From Sphingomonas sp. S2M10 (GTDB lineage Bacteria; Pseudomonadota; Alphaproteobacteria; Sphingomonadales; Sphingomonadaceae), in contig NZ_JAAILI010000076.1 of NCBI RefSeq assembly GCF_012650175.1, positions 1-40,658 of the forward strand: 40,658 bases of DNA. The letters are read 5' to 3'. The translations under genes and the position numbers were made by a program. Positions 27,976 through 38,150 of this stretch are shown in pieces (positions within the stretch are counted from its first letter, which is position 1; each line of letters starts with the position of its first letter). The notes below the pieces were generated by a model. It did no database searches. It worked only from the letters and a program-made list of their open reading frames with translations, and had not been told where the DNA came from.

Positions 27976-30144
27976 TCAGGCCGCCGCGTCGAGATCGACC
28001 TTCATCTCCCGAGCCCAGAACCTGAGGTCACGACAGGTCGTGACGAACGCCTTGACGTCCTTGCTCTTGCTTAGGGCTACGAAGCCATCGTCAAGCTCCG
28101 GCACCCGAGAAGCGTCGAACAACGTGGCGGCTGCATCGGTGTAGCCGATGAACTTGCAGTGGCCGAACGCGTCCGCCACGAAGTCCTTGGAGGCCGCATC
28201 CTTGGCGAGCAGCGCAGCCCCTTCCTCGGACGGAAGCACCGCGACGGCATCGAAAAGGACCGAAGGTCCGCCGTCGATCTTCTGCTTGGCCGCGACCTTG
28301 GTGCCGTCGTCGAGCGTGACCCCGCCGATCTTCGGCGCGACCACCTCCCAGACCGCGCCTTCGGCTTCCAGCGCCTTGGTCAGCGCATTGAACAGCTCGG
28401 CGCTCGACCCATCGGTCAGCAGCAGGCCCATCTTTCGCCCGGCGAAATTCGCCGGGCCGTTGGCGACGATCGAGAGCGCCGACGATGTCGGCAGGTCTAG
28501 CGTCGGCTTGGCCGCCTTGGCGGCGTCCGGCAGGTCGAGGCCGAGCCCGTCCGCGACGGTAGCGGCGAGATCCTCGTCGATGTTGCGCAGGTGGCTGACC
28601 GCCCGGGCCCGGATGTCGACACGATCTACCTTCGACAGCTCGAACACCAGCGCGTCGCCGATGTGCTTCTGCTCGATCGGCTGCTGGCTGAGATAGAACT
28701 GCCGTGCCTGGCTGTAATGATCGGCAAAGGTTTCGGACCGAATCCGCTGCTTGGTCCCCTGAACCTCGGCGGGGAAGCTGGTGAAGCCGATCTCCGGGTT
28801 CTCGCGCGGACCGCCTTCCGCGCCCCAGCTGTTCGGCTCATAGTTCACGCGCCCCTTCGGATTGCGCATCGCCATGTGGCCGTCCTGCTGGAAGTTCATC
28901 ACCGGACAGCGCGGGGCATTGATCGGCAGGTGGGTGAAGTTCGGGCTGCCGAGCCGCTTCAGCTGGGTATCGAGATAGGAGAAGTTGCGGCCGTGCAGCA
29001 GCGGGTCGTCACTGAAGTCGATGCCCGGCACGATGTTCTGCGTGCAATAAGCGACCTGCTCGGTTTCGGCGAAGAAGTTGTCGACGTTGCGATTGAGCGT
29101 GAGCGTACCGACGATGCGGACCGGCACGTCCTCCTCGGGGATGAGCTTGGTCGAGTCGAGATGGTCGAAGGGAAGCTTGTCGGCGGTTTCCTGATCGAAC
29201 AGCTGGACGCCGAGGTCCCATTGCGGGAAGTCACCGCTCTCGATCGCCTCCCAAAGATCGCGGCGATGATAGTCGGGATCGGCGCCGCTGATCTTGACCG
29301 CCTCGTTCCACAGCACCGACTGGAGCCCCTGGCGCGGCTTCCAGTGGAACTTGACGAAGGTCGCCCTGCCTTCCGCGTTCACCAGGCGGAAGCTGTGGAC
29401 GCCGAAGCCCTCCATCGTGCGGAAGGAGCGGGGGATCGTGCGATCGGACATGATCCACATGATCATGTGCCAGGTTTCCGGGGTGAGGCTGGCGAAATCC
29501 CAGAAATTGTCGTGTGCGGTTTGCGCTTGGGGGAACGCCCGGTCGGGCTCCTGCTTGGCCGCATGGACCAGATCGGGGAACTTGATGGCATCCTGGATGA
29601 AGAACACCGGGATGTTGTTGCCGACGATGTCCCAGTTGCCCTGCTTCGTGTACATCTTGACGGCGAAGCCGCGCACGTCGCGCGCCAGATCGCGCGAGCC
29701 CTTGTTGCCCGCTACCGTTGAGAAGCGGACGAACACCTCGGTCTGCTGCCCGACCGTGCTCAGCACGTCGGCGCGGGTGTAGTCGGCCAGACTGTCGGTC
29801 AGTTCGAACACGCCGTGCGCGCCATAGCCGCGTGCGTGGACGACGCGCTCCGGGATGCGCTCGTGATCGAAATGGAAGATCTTTTCGCGGAGGATGAAGT
29901 CTTCGAGCAGCGTGGGGCCCCGCAGACCCGCCTTTAGACTGTTCTGGGCATCCGCGATCGGGATGCCCTGCTGCGTGGTCATGGTAAGTGCCGCGTCCGA
30001 GGTCGTCTGGCGGGTTTCGCCGCCATGGCCCTGCTGTTCGGCATAGTTCGTCGGCTGGTCGGCACCCGCCGGCAGCGGCGGTGCCTTCTTAGCCGTCTCG
30101 CCCTTGAGTTTCACCGCGTCGCTTTTGATGCTCTTGCGTGCCAT
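27976..30144 (-). CDS. katE: Large-subunit (clade 2, HPII-type) catalase
   Basis: A 722-residue heme catalase that breaks down H2O2. The catalytic His is in [20 protein letters not shown], the Asn in [18 protein letters not shown], and the proximal heme Tyr in [16 protein letters not shown]. After about residue 570 there is a flavodoxin/DJ-1-like domain ([38 protein letters not shown]), found only in the large catalases. GGAGG lies 9 bases before ATG 30144. In alphaproteobacteria such catalases are often under general stress control, but I could not find a convincing EcfG promoter. Confidence 0.95.
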   Translation of the reverse strand: MARKSIKSDAVKLKGETAKKAPPLPAGADQPTNYAEQQGHGGETRQTTSDAALTMTTQQGIPIADAQNSLKAGLRGPTLLEDFILREKIFHFDHERIPERVVHARGYGAHGVFELTDSLADYTRADVLSTVGQQTEVFVRFSTVAGNKGSRDLARDVRGFAVKMYTKQGNWDIVGNNIPVFFIQDAIKFPDLVHAAKQEPDRAFPQAQTAHDNFWDFASLTPETWHMIMWIMSDRTIPRSFRTMEGFGVHSFRLVNAEGRATFVKFHWKPRQGLQSVLWNEAVKISGADPDYHRRDLWEAIESGDFPQWDLGVQLFDQETADKLPFDHLDSTKLIPEEDVPVRIVGTLTLNRNVDNFFAETEQVAYCTQNIVPGIDFSDDPLLHGRNFSYLDTQLKRLGSPNFTHLPINAPRCPVMNFQQDGHMAMRNPKGRVNYEPNSWGAEGGPRENPEIGFTSFPAEVQGTKQRIRSETFADHYSQARQFYLSQQPIEQKHIGDALVFELSKVDRVDIRARAVSHLRNIDEDLAATVADGLGLDLPDAAKAAKPTLDLPTSSALSIVANGPANFAGRKMGLLLTDGSSAELFNALTKALEAEGAVWEVVAPKIGGVTLDDGTKVAAKQKIDGGPSVLFDAVAVLPSEEGAALLAKDAASKDFVADAFGHCKFIGYTDAAATLFDASRVPELDDGFVALSKSKDVKAFVTTCRDLRFWAREMKVDLDAAA

Positions 30145-30418
30145 GGACGTAATCCTCCGATCATGCCCTTAATGCCACCAGCGCCACGGCGGTGCGAGGC
30201 ATAAATCTTTGTAGCGACTGGGAACCGACCCGGAGGAGCGAAATCAAGTTATGTCAGTCGAGCATGGTCGCCGGTTCGAACGACAGGCGCGGGCTCGGCA
30301 ACGTAAGTGTTCATGGCTGCGCAGAACCCGACTGCGGCTTCCTTGGTCCTGGATCACAGCCAGGGAAAGCCGATATGGACCGGTTGAGGATGTCTTAACG
30401 CCTTGCCGTTAGCCGAGC

Positions 30419-30718
30419 ATGATGTACTCCCAGGTCGTACAGGTTTTCGACTGCGTCCGGCACGACCACGATCCGTGGTTGGTGCTGCTCGCGGGCCTGG
30501 TTTGCCTCTGCGGTATCTATGCGTCCTTTGCCCTGGCCGACCATGCCGTACGCTCAGGGCGGAAGACGCGCAGCCTGTGGGAACCTGTCACCATCGCGTC
30601 GGCCGGCTGCACGGCCTGGGCGACCCACTTCATTATCTTGCTGGCTTTCAAGCCGGGCATGCCGTCTGCGTTCAACCCGCTGGCCGTACGGCCGTTTTAC
30701 GGCCGCTCGTTGATGTAA
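30419..30718 (+). pseudogene. MHYT sensor domain fragment of a cyclic-di-GMP signalling protein
   Basis: About 99 codons: VQVFDCVRHDHDPWLVLLAG starts a first membrane helix, followed by a second helix with the MHYT-type motif AWATHFIILLAFKPGMP. These proteins normally continue with further helices and GGDEF/EAL domains; here the frame ends after FNPLAVRPFYGRSLM. The product is thus a remnant. An EAL-domain remnant 1.4 kb away lies on the opposite strand and may derive from the same or another gene. Confidence 0.7.
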
Positions 30719-30817
30719 ACGAATCAAATAGACGGGGACCCATGCCGCGGCTCAAGGCGTTGAGCGTCATAGACATGGCCCTGACGACAGGGACATCCAC
30801 TCAGATGAGGAAACGAC

Positions 30818-31993
30818 ATGCGCGCACTATGCTGGCACGGTAAAGGCGATGTCCGTGTCGACACCGTCGCGGATCCCGAGATCAAGCACCCGCGCGATGC
30901 GATCATCAAAGTAACCGCCTGCGCGATCTGCGGGTCGGACCTTCACCTGCTGGATGGCTACCAGCCCACCATGGAGGCCGGCGACATCCTCGGCCACGAG
31001 AACATGGGCGAGGTCGTGGCGCTCGGGTCCGAGGTCACCAACCTCAAGATCGGGGACCGGGTAGTGGTGCCGTTCACCATCAGCTGTGGCGAGTGCTGGT
31101 TCTGCAAGAAGGGTCTGTTTGCGGCCTGTGATCAAACCAATCCGAACGCCGAGATGGCCGCCAAGGCGATGGGCCATTCGCCCGCCGGGCTGTTCGGCTT
31201 CAGCCACATGCTGGGCGGCTACTGCGGCGGCCAGGCTGAGTATCTTCGCGTGCCGATGGCGGATGTCGGCCCGATCAAGATTCCTGACAACGTTACCGAT
31301 GAGCAGGCCCTCTTCCTATCGGATATCTTCCCGACCGGCTACATGGCCGCCGAGAATGCACAGATCGAGCATGGCGACACCGTCGCGATCTGGGGCTGCG
31401 GTCCGGTCGGCCAGTTCGCCATCCGCTCCGCGCTGATGATGGGCGCCGGCCGCGTGATCGCGATCGACGAGGTGCCCGAGCGACTCGCCATGGCGGAGGC
31501 CGGTGGCGCTGAGACGATTAACTTCGCCGAAACCGATGTCTATGACGAGCTGCAGGCGCGAACCAAGGGCCGGGGCCCCGACAGTTGCATCGATGCTGTC
31601 GGCTGCGAGGCGGCCGCGCACGGGGCGGCGGACGCGGTCATGGACAAGGTGAAGGCAAGCATGATGCTCGCCACTGATCGCGTCCACGTCCTGCGGCAGG
31701 CGATCATGAGCTGCCGCAAGGGCGGCACGGTCTCCGTGCCCGGCGTCTACGTCGGGATGGGTGACAAGCTTCCGATCGGTGCAGCGATGAACAAGGGGCT
31801 GACGATCAAGCTTGGGCAGACCCACGTGCAACGTTACACCAAGCCGCTACTGGATAAGATCGTCGCGGGCGAGATCGATCCCAGCTTTGTGATCACGCAT
31901 CCGGCCAGTCTTGAGGACGCGCCCGAGATGTACGCCAAGTTCCGTGACAAGCAGGAAGGTGTAATCAAGGTTGTCATGCGGCCGCACGGCTGA
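30818..31993 (+). CDS. Zinc-dependent alcohol dehydrogenase (formaldehyde dehydrogenase/dismutase-like)
   Basis: A 391-residue MDR enzyme. Catalytic zinc ligands are in [14 protein letters not shown] (Cys) and [16 protein letters not shown] (His); the structural zinc loop is [18 protein letters not shown]. The NAD site is [20 protein letters not shown]. The long insertion [20 protein letters not shown] is typical of the glutathione-independent formaldehyde dehydrogenase group. GAGGAAACGAC precedes ATG 30818. It stands alone between remnants on both sides, but is itself intact. With frmA and the aldo/keto reductase it adds a third carbonyl or alcohol oxidoreductase to the window. Confidence 0.92.
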   Translation: MRALCWHGKGDVRVDTVADPEIKHPRDAIIKVTACAICGSDLHLLDGYQPTMEAGDILGHENMGEVVALGSEVTNLKIGDRVVVPFTISCGECWFCKKGLFAACDQTNPNAEMAAKAMGHSPAGLFGFSHMLGGYCGGQAEYLRVPMADVGPIKIPDNVTDEQALFLSDIFPTGYMAAENAQIEHGDTVAIWGCGPVGQFAIRSALMMGAGRVIAIDEVPERLAMAEAGGAETINFAETDVYDELQARTKGRGPDSCIDAVGCEAAAHGAADAVMDKVKASMMLATDRVHVLRQAIMSCRKGGTVSVPGVYVGMGDKLPIGAAMNKGLTIKLGQTHVQRYTKPLLDKIVAGEIDPSFVITHPASLEDAPEMYAKFRDKQEGVIKVVMRPHG

Positions 31994-32114
31994 TTGGCGG
32001 AACAACCGGGAACAGGACGCTTATCGATGCCGATCGCCGCCGCCGCTGTGGATTATGTTCAGCGGCGGTGTCGATCAGCTTGCAACCAAGTATGTCGGCA
32101 GATCTAGGTGTCAG

Positions 32115-32362
32115 TCAGGCTGCAACGGATGATTCTTGCGGAGAGGCAACGAGCCATAGCCGCAGCGCTTCTTCCTCCATCGGACGGGCAAAATAGTAAC
32201 CCTGCGCCTCCTCACATTCCAACTCGGCCAGGATCGCCGCGGCTGCGGCGGTCTCGACGCCCTCGGCAACGACCCGGTAGCCGAGATCGTGCGACAGCGT
32301 GATCATCGACCGGACAAGCGCCTGTCCACGCTCGTCATCGGCCAGATCGCGAAACGAACGAC
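32115..32362 (-). pseudogene. EAL-domain phosphodiesterase, C-terminal fragment with frameshift
   Basis: The final part of a cyclic-di-GMP phosphodiesterase domain: RDLADDERGQALVRSMI, TLSHDLGYRVVAEGVET, ELECEEAQGYYFARPM. The upstream motif IDQSFV is recognisable but in a different frame, because of one extra T near 32352. Nothing of the EAL motif itself remains. Confidence 0.75.
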
Positions 32363-32374
32363 TGATCGATCGGG

Positions 32375-32575
32375 CTGGTGCCCACCATCGCGGTCGCGCC
32401 GATCGAACATACCGCGACGTTCCTGACCGTGGTGTCCATGGCGGCGCTCGGGCTCGGGGTCGATATCCGCACCGTCGCCAAGGCTGGCGGACGGGTCACG
32501 CTGGCGGTGGTGCTGTCGCTCCTCTGCTTGGGCGGAATCAGCCTGATGCTGATTTGCATGTTGAAGCTGTCGTGA
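32375..32575 (+). pseudogene. YeiH-family putative sulfate exporter, C-terminal fragment
   Basis: About 66 codons encode the last two membrane segments of a UPF0324/YeiH-type transporter: FLTVVSMAALGLGVDIRTVA and LAVVLSLLCLGGISLMLICM. ALGLGVD is the family signature. The remaining roughly 270 residues are lost; the fragment abuts the EAL remnant head to head. Confidence 0.62.
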
Positions 32576-32814
32576 GGGGCGGCGCGAAGGGCCTGAAGCT
32601 TGGCTTTTCAAGTTTGGCCGCTTACACCTCACCCGATCAACACCTTCTCTCTCGACGGTGGTGGTGGGACACCCTTGAGGCACTTGCACGCTGCCAAGGT
32701 TCGTCTGCGAGAAGGGGACGCCGGCGTATTTCGGCAATTGGTACCGCTCCGTCGCCTGTGTTTCGTGGCGGGGCGGTATCCAAACTCATCGGCTGTGAAA
32801 CAACATGAAACCGA

Positions 32815-33699
32815 TCAGCCTGCCGCATCGCTGGTCGGATCCTCGCATCCGGCATGCGATCGACCGAAGCACCAGATCGCCCCGTACCCGATCATCAAGC
32901 CGATCAGGACCAACAGCGGGGTGGCGGCTTCAGCGATCGGAGCACCCATCTGGTTGAAGCGAATGAACAGGTGCATGGCGGCCGTAGCCGGCGAGAACCA
33001 GGCGATCGCCGCCAGCCAGCCCGGCATCTCATCCAGCGGCCATGCGAACCCGGCCAGGAAGACGAGCGGCACCGAGGTCGGCATTAGGAGCTTCAACGCG
33101 TCGTCGCCGCTGCGGAACAGGCTTCCCGCGACCAGTCCGAGAGCCGCTACCGTGGCCGCGAACACAGGAAGGGCGAGCAGCAGGCCGGGCACATTGCCGG
33201 TGCGTGGCACGTCCTGCACCCAGAACGCGAACCCGAACACGAACAGACCGGCAAAGATGCCGATCAGTGTCATCGCTATCCAGGTGCCGAGGGCAGTTGC
33301 ACGGTCGCGCTGCCAATCACCACGCCGACGTCGTTCAGCGATCAGCCGCGCCGACGCGAAGAGCAACGTTTGCTGAAGTATGATGTTGGCGATCGCCGGG
33401 AACACGTAGTCGCGATAACCACCGGTGGTGTTGAACAGCGGCTGCATAACGATTGTCGCGCCGGACCGACTGCGACGAGCGGTAAGTGACCCAGTCACTT
33501 CAACCGCCTGCTCTCTCACGACATCGCCTAGCGCGCGGGCGATCCCTTCAGCACGCACGAAGTACGTCCCGTTGACGATCAAGGCCGCCCCCGCCCCGGG
33601 CCGCCCCTTCAGTGCCGCTCCGCCGAGACCTTTCGACAGGTAGAGAATGCCGTAGGCACGCCGTTGGCGCACTTCTTCACGCGCCGCCATGATGTCGGG
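32815..33699 (-). pseudogene. ABC-2 type transporter permease, 5' end removed by the IS21 element
   Basis: About 294 codons of a drug/efflux-type ABC-2 permease (normally about 370). The remaining part starts PDIMAAREEVRQRRAYGILY in the large periplasmic domain and keeps five membrane segments (for example GTWIAMTLIGIFAGLFVFGF, FLAGFAWPLDEMPGWLAAIA). The N-terminal membrane anchor is missing, and the sequence breaks exactly where the IS21 end (TGTCAATCGG) begins at 33700. No ATP-binding partner gene remains nearby. Confidence 0.82.
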
Positions 33700-33705
33700 T
33701 GTCAA

Positions 33706-33751
33706 TCGGCGTCCAAAAAGGACCCCCTATCGGCGTGCAAAAGGGACCCCC
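33706..33751. repeat. IS21 terminal direct repeats
   Basis: Two 22-base near-identical copies at 33706-33727 and 33730-33751. Both start TCGGCGT, have an A-run and end GACCCCC; the period is 24 bases. IS21-family ends characteristically carry such repeated transposase-binding units. Confidence 0.8.
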
Positions 33752-33873
33752 TTCGTCGAGCAGCGTGACGGGTATGACGGGCGCTTTGTTCGCGCTGGTT
33801 GCGGCGTAGGGCGGGCGTAGCCCGACCGGAGGCGCAACCAGCGCGAAGCGTTCTCTGCCGGTGGTCCTGGGCG

Positions 33874-34602
33874 TCAACTGCGGTGCTTGAAGCGCCAGCT
33901 GTCATTGCCCGTTTCGACGATGTCGCAATGGTGGGTAATGCGGTCGAGCAGCGCGGTGGTCATCTTGGGGTCGCCAAAGACGGTCGGCCACTCGCCAAAG
34001 GCGAGGTTCGTGGTCACGATGACCGAGGTCTGCTCGTAGAGCTTGCTGACGAGGTGGAAGAGCAGTTGGCCGCCCGAGCGGGCGAACGGCAGGTAGCCAA
34101 GCTCGTCGAGCACCACCAGATCGAGCCGGGAGAGCTGGGCTGCCAGCGTGCCGGCCTTGCCAAGACGCGTTTCCTCCTCAAGCCGGTTCACCAGGTCCAC
34201 CGTGTTGAAGTAGCGCCCCCGGGCGCCGGCCCGTACCACATTGGTGGTGATGGCGGTGGCGAGGTGCGTCTTGCCTGTGCCCGTCCCACCGACAAGCACG
34301 ACGTTGCGCCGGCCCGGAAGAAACGAGCCGCTGTATAGCGAGCGCACCAGTCCCTCGTTGATGGGGGTGTCATCGAAGACGAAGGCGTCGAGGTCCTTCA
34401 CCGCGGGCAACCTGGCGGCCGACATCCGGTAACGGACCGACGCTGCATGGCGGTGCGTCGCCTCGGCACGCAGCAGGTCGGTCAGGACCTCCATGGTCGT
34501 GCGCTTGCGCTGGAGACCGGTGGTGACCGCCTCGTCGAAGGCGCCAGCCATGCCCTTCAGCCCCAACTCGGTCATGGCCGTCATCATCTCATGCCGCTGC
34601 AT
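33874..34602 (-). CDS. istB: IS21-family IstB helper ATPase
   Basis: A 242-residue AAA+ ATPase of the DnaC-like type that assists IstA in choosing targets. N-terminal [20 protein letters not shown]; Walker [16 protein letters not shown]; Walker [15 protein letters not shown]; sensor [19 protein letters not shown]-terminal [22 protein letters not shown] 34602, preceded by GAGG, was preferred over in-frame ATG 34623. It overlaps the istA end, as in other IS21 elements. The gene is full length. Confidence 0.9.
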   Translation of the reverse strand: MQRHEMMTAMTELGLKGMAGAFDEAVTTGLQRKRTTMEVLTDLLRAEATHRHAASVRYRMSAARLPAVKDLDAFVFDDTPINEGLVRSLYSGSFLPGRRNVVLVGGTGTGKTHLATAITTNVVRAGARGRYFNTVDLVNRLEEETRLGKAGTLAAQLSRLDLVVLDELGYLPFARSGGQLLFHLVSKLYEQTSVIVTTNLAFGEWPTVFGDPKMTTALLDRITHHCDIVETGNDSWRFKHRS

Positions 34603-35548
34603 GGAGACCTCGCAGGCTGTCATAGCGGTTGCAGTCGGCGCGGGGCGGATGGCGCAGCGCCAGGTCCTCGGGGGTGACAATGGTTAGCGGTCGTGGCGGT
34701 TCTCGCCTGCGGGCCAGGATGTTGACGATGACGTCGTCGCTGGCGGTGCCGGCCAGCAATGCTTCGCGCACGGCCGCTTCCACCGCCTCGAGCCCGTCAT
34801 CGAGCACTGTCGCCAGCACCCGCACGAACCGCCGGTCGGCGTCGTCGCCGGCGCCGAGCTTGCGCCGCAGCCGTGACAGCGCAGGCGGCAACTCCCAGCC
34901 CTGGAACGGTGCGCCGTTGCGCAGGGCGCCCGGCTTGGTCGCCAACACCGGCAGATAATGCCACGGGTCGTAGATGGTCCGGTCCCGGCCAAAGAACCGG
35001 GGATGGTCGGCGACGACTTCACCGTCGCAGCGCACGACGATGCGGTCGGCATAGGCGCGGACCTGAACGGCACGTCGCACCACCCTGGCAGAAACGGAGT
35101 AGCGGTTGCGGTCGAAGCTGATGAGGCAAGTGCCGCTTACCGCATGCTCGCTCTCGTGGAAGCCGTCGAAGGGCGCGACAACAGGCTGGAGCACCGCCCG
35201 TTCGGCTGCCCATGCCTGGGCGACCGTCAGTTCCTTCCGCTCGGGATGCCGGTGCATGTCGGCCCAGCGCCGACACTCGGCCTCCAGCCAACCGTTCAGC
35301 TCCTCGAGGCTGGTAAATCGCAGGCGTGGCTGGAAGAAGCGGCCGCGCGCGGTCTGTACCTGGTTCTCGACCTGACCCTTCTCCCAGCCCGACGCCGGTG
35401 AGCAGGCGGTCGGCTCGACCATGTAATGGTTGGCCATGACCAGGAAGCGCCGGTTGAAGACCCGCTCCTTGCCCGTGAACACGCTCGTCACCGCCGTCTT
35501 CATGTTGTCGTAGATGCCGCGCGTCGGCACGCCTCCGAAGAAGGCGGC
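34589..35548 (-). pseudogene. istA: IS21-family transposase IstA, N-terminally truncated
   Basis: About 319 codons remain of some 500. AAFFGGVPTRGIYDNMKTAV opens the surviving part, then the catalytic-core piece SPASGWEKGQVENQVQTARG with the DDE Glu, then RNRYSVSARVVRRAVQVRAY in the C-terminal beta-barrel. The helix-turn-helix and at least the first catalytic Asp are gone, cut by the IS3-family sequence at about 35549. The apparent upstream extension to 35833 is the reverse strand of that IS3 piece, not IstA. Confidence 0.86.
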
Positions 35549-35836
35549 GTGAACACGCTCTACATCACGCCAGGCTCGCCATGGGAGAACGGCTACAACG
35601 AGAGCTTCAATGGCTCGCTGCGTGACGAGCTGCTTAACGGAGAGATCTTCTACAGCCTCGCCGAGGCCAGAGTGCTGATCGAGGCGTGGCGGCGCCACTA
35701 CAACACCATCCGGCCACATAGCAGCCTGGGCTATCGCCCACCCGCACCAGAAGCGGCGACGCCGCCATTGCCGGCCTCCGGTTCCGCTTCGCTCCACCTG
35801 CGCCCGGCAATGGCGGCGGAGACGACAATGCACTAA
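35549..35836 (+). pseudogene. IS3-family OrfB transposase, C-terminal fragment
   Basis: About 95 codons: TLYITPGSPWENGYNESFNG with the last catalytic Glu (in NESFNG), then SLRDELLNGEIFYSLAEARV and HYNTIRPHSSLGYRPPAPEA, classic for the rve domain of IS3-family transposases. The first two catalytic Asp residues and orfA are missing. It lies head to head with the truncated istA. Confidence 0.88.
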
Positions 35837-35870
35837 CTATCTACCCGGACCACCCGGTGGGGGCTGCTCA
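35549..35870 (+). mobile_element. IS3-family insertion sequence remnant (right end)
   Basis: This contains the last part of an orfB transposase and the right terminus. The end of the element is probably 35870, where CACCCGGTGGGGGCTGCTCA finishes in CA. Read inwards this gives TGAGCAGCCCCC, a plausible IS3-type terminal repeat. The left two-thirds is missing. Confidence 0.8.
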
Positions 35871-35940
35871 CGAAGGCTATTGCGACGCACTCTCAAATCA
35901 CCTATTGCGTTGGTGAGAGAGATTCGCAAAAGGGTCAACG

Positions 35941-38085
35941 GTGAGAAATCTTGGTATTGGAACTGCACTCGGCTTCGGGCTGCTCACCGTCCCGGCAATG
36001 GCTCAAGACCAGTTCCTGCCGGGCCCCGGCAGCACCTCGCAAACGATCATCGTGACCGGCGTCCGCGACGGCTATCAGATCGATGCGACCAGCACCGCCA
36101 CGCGCACACCGACCGAGCTCAACGATGTCCCCCAAGCGGTATCGATCATCACGGAAACGCAGATCGACGACCAGGCGATGCGCTCTATTGCCGATGTACT
36201 ACGCTATGTCCCCGGCGCCGTAATCTCTCAAGGTGAGGGACACCGCGATCAGATCATCCTGCGCGGGAACAGCAGCACCGCGGACTTCTTCGTCGATGGC
36301 TTGCGTGACGACGTGCAATATTATCGCGGCCTCTACAATGCAGAGAGGATCGAGGTTTTGAAAGGTCCCAACGCGATGATCTTCGGGCGCGGCGGCGGCG
36401 GGGGCGTGATCAACCGCGTCACCAAGCGCCCTGTCGCCAACGCCTTCATCAGCGGCAGCGGTTCGGCGGACACATATGGCGCATGGTATGTCGACGCCGA
36501 CATCAGTCAGCCACTCAGCGAGTCCGTCTCCACCCGGATGAACGCCGTTTACGAGGAGTTCCGAAACAATCGCGACTTCTATGACGGGCGCCGGGTTGCG
36601 ATCAACCCGACCGTCGCGCTCTCGCTCGGCGGTGCGACTCGGATCGATCTGGGCTTCGAATATAACAGCGACAAGCGAACGATCGACCGAGGCGTCCCCT
36701 CGGCCGTCCAGGGCTCGCTCGCGAGCCCATCACGTCCGCTTACCGGCGTCCGCGACACCTTCTTCGGTGTGCCGGGGTTCAACGTCAGCGATTTCGAGGC
36801 CAAGGTCCTAAATGGCCGCGTTGAGCACCGCTTCAGCGACAATCTGACCCTGACCAGCCGGATCCTGTACGGTGATTATGACAAGCTCTATCGGAACGCC
36901 TTTGCGGTAACCCCGGTCACGCCGCGCGGCGGCGTCCGCAGCGTCGGCCTCGAAGCGTATAGCGATCCCACGACGCGCACGAACCTGCTCAACCAGAACG
37001 ACCTTGTGTGGACCGTCACCACCGGCCCCGTTCGCCACGTGCTGCTCGCCGGCTTCGAAGTTAGCGACCAGCGCACGCGCAACCAGCGGATCAACGGCTT
37101 TTTCGGGGGTGGCGATATCGTCAATGGGGGGCGGCGCGTCTTTGTCGGGTTGGCCGACCCGATCACGGTGCCGCCGGTTACGCTGCGCACCGCCGCCAAC
37201 ACCGGCTACCGGTCGGTCCGCACGAACGCCGACGTCACTGCCTTCTACGTGCAGGACCAGATCTCGATCGGCGACCATGTCGATGTCATCGGCGGCGTTC
37301 GCCGCGACCGCTTCACGCTCAACGTCGACGACCTGGTTGCCGCACAGAGCTATAGCCGCACGGACACCCTGTGGTCTCCCCGAGTGGGCGTGGTGCTCAA
37401 GCCGGTGCAACCTGTCTCGATATACGCCAGCTATAGCCGGTCCTTCCTGCCGCAGTCGGGGGATCAATTCTCATCACTCGATATCACTAGCGCCGCGCTG
37501 GAACCGGAAAGGTTCGACAACTACGAGCTTGGCCTCAAGTGGGATATCCTGCCCACGCTGAACCTGACGGCCGCCATCTACCAGCTCGACCGCACCAACA
37601 CCCGCGCGGCCGACCCCAACGACGCCGCGCGGACGGTGCTGACGGGTGCTCAGCGCAGTAAGGGGTTCGAACTCGGCCTTAGCGGTGCGATCACAGCACA
37701 GTGGCAGATCAGCGCGGGCTATGCGCTGCAGGACGCGACAATTCGCAAAACGACGAGTGTCGCCCCGGCCGGGCGCGAGGTTCCGCTGGTTCCCAAACAG
37801 CAGGCTTCGCTGTGGACCCGCTACGACCTCACCCCTCGCCTTGGGGCCGGGGTCGGGGTCTATCACCAGTCGAAGAGCTTCACCTCCATCAGCAATACCG
37901 CCATCCTACCCGCCTTCACGCGCGTCGATGCCGCAGCATTCTTCAAGCTCACCCCCCAGATCGAGGCGCAAATCAACGTCGAGAATCTGCTTAACAGCGA
38001 TTATTTCTCGTCCGCCTACAACGACAACAACATCATGCCCGGCGCGCCGACGACGGTGCGCGCGACGGTTAGAATGAGGTTATAA
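35941..38085 (+). CDS. TonB-dependent siderophore receptor (Fiu-like catecholate type)
   Basis: A 714-residue outer-membrane receptor. A signal peptide ends AMA before QDQFLPGP. A TonB-box-like stretch is SQTIIVTGVRDGY, followed by the plug (ELNDVPQAVSIITETQIDDQ, VLRYVPGAVISQGEGHRDQI, LRGNSSTADFFVDGLRDDVQ, RIEVLKGPNAMIFGRGGGGG) and the beta-barrel. It ends VENLLNSDYFSSAYNDNNIM and VRATVRMRL. GTG 35941 follows AAAGGG. Catecholate siderophore-Fe(III) is the usual cargo, but some relatives carry other chelates. The IS3 remnant ends 70 bases upstream, so the native promoter may have been altered. I found no convincing Fur box. Confidence 0.92.
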   Translation: MRNLGIGTALGFGLLTVPAMAQDQFLPGPGSTSQTIIVTGVRDGYQIDATSTATRTPTELNDVPQAVSIITETQIDDQAMRSIADVLRYVPGAVISQGEGHRDQIILRGNSSTADFFVDGLRDDVQYYRGLYNAERIEVLKGPNAMIFGRGGGGGVINRVTKRPVANAFISGSGSADTYGAWYVDADISQPLSESVSTRMNAVYEEFRNNRDFYDGRRVAINPTVALSLGGATRIDLGFEYNSDKRTIDRGVPSAVQGSLASPSRPLTGVRDTFFGVPGFNVSDFEAKVLNGRVEHRFSDNLTLTSRILYGDYDKLYRNAFAVTPVTPRGGVRSVGLEAYSDPTTRTNLLNQNDLVWTVTTGPVRHVLLAGFEVSDQRTRNQRINGFFGGGDIVNGGRRVFVGLADPITVPPVTLRTAANTGYRSVRTNADVTAFYVQDQISIGDHVDVIGGVRRDRFTLNVDDLVAAQSYSRTDTLWSPRVGVVLKPVQPVSIYASYSRSFLPQSGDQFSSLDITSAALEPERFDNYELGLKWDILPTLNLTAAIYQLDRTNTRAADPNDAARTVLTGAQRSKGFELGLSGAITAQWQISAGYALQDATIRKTTSVAPAGREVPLVPKQQASLWTRYDLTPRLGAGVGVYHQSKSFTSISNTAILPAFTRVDAAAFFKLTPQIEAQINVENLLNSDYFSSAYNDNNIMPGAPTTVRATVRMRL

Positions 38086-38150
38086 CGGCCAACTTGGTCG
38101 GTTGCGAGCATATGAACCTTGCAAAAGTCGGTGAGACGCCGCTGGCCGGT

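Larger units (their letters stand above)
33700..35548 (-). mobile_element. IS21-family insertion sequence, truncated at its istA end
   Basis: The left end begins TGTCAATCGGCG at 33700 and carries the internal repeats typical of IS21 termini. istB and most of istA are on the minus strand. The right end, which would lie beyond the istA start, is missing: an IS3-family remnant takes over at about 35549. The element inserted into an ABC permease gene. Confidence 0.87.

Noticed and set aside
30221..30250. GGAAC...GTT resembling an EcfG general-stress promoter near katE
   Set aside because: It is on the strand facing away from katE, and the spacing (22 bases) is too long for the usual 16-17.
30682..30693. 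GGCCGTACGGCC palindrome
   Set aside because: It lies inside the MHYT remnant and is made of common GC-rich words; nothing suggests it is an operator.
34623..34680. Longer istB starting at 34680 or 34623
   Set aside because: The added residues are encoded by the istA C-terminus and lack a ribosome-binding site; ATG 34602 has GAGG and matches where IstB proteins usually start.
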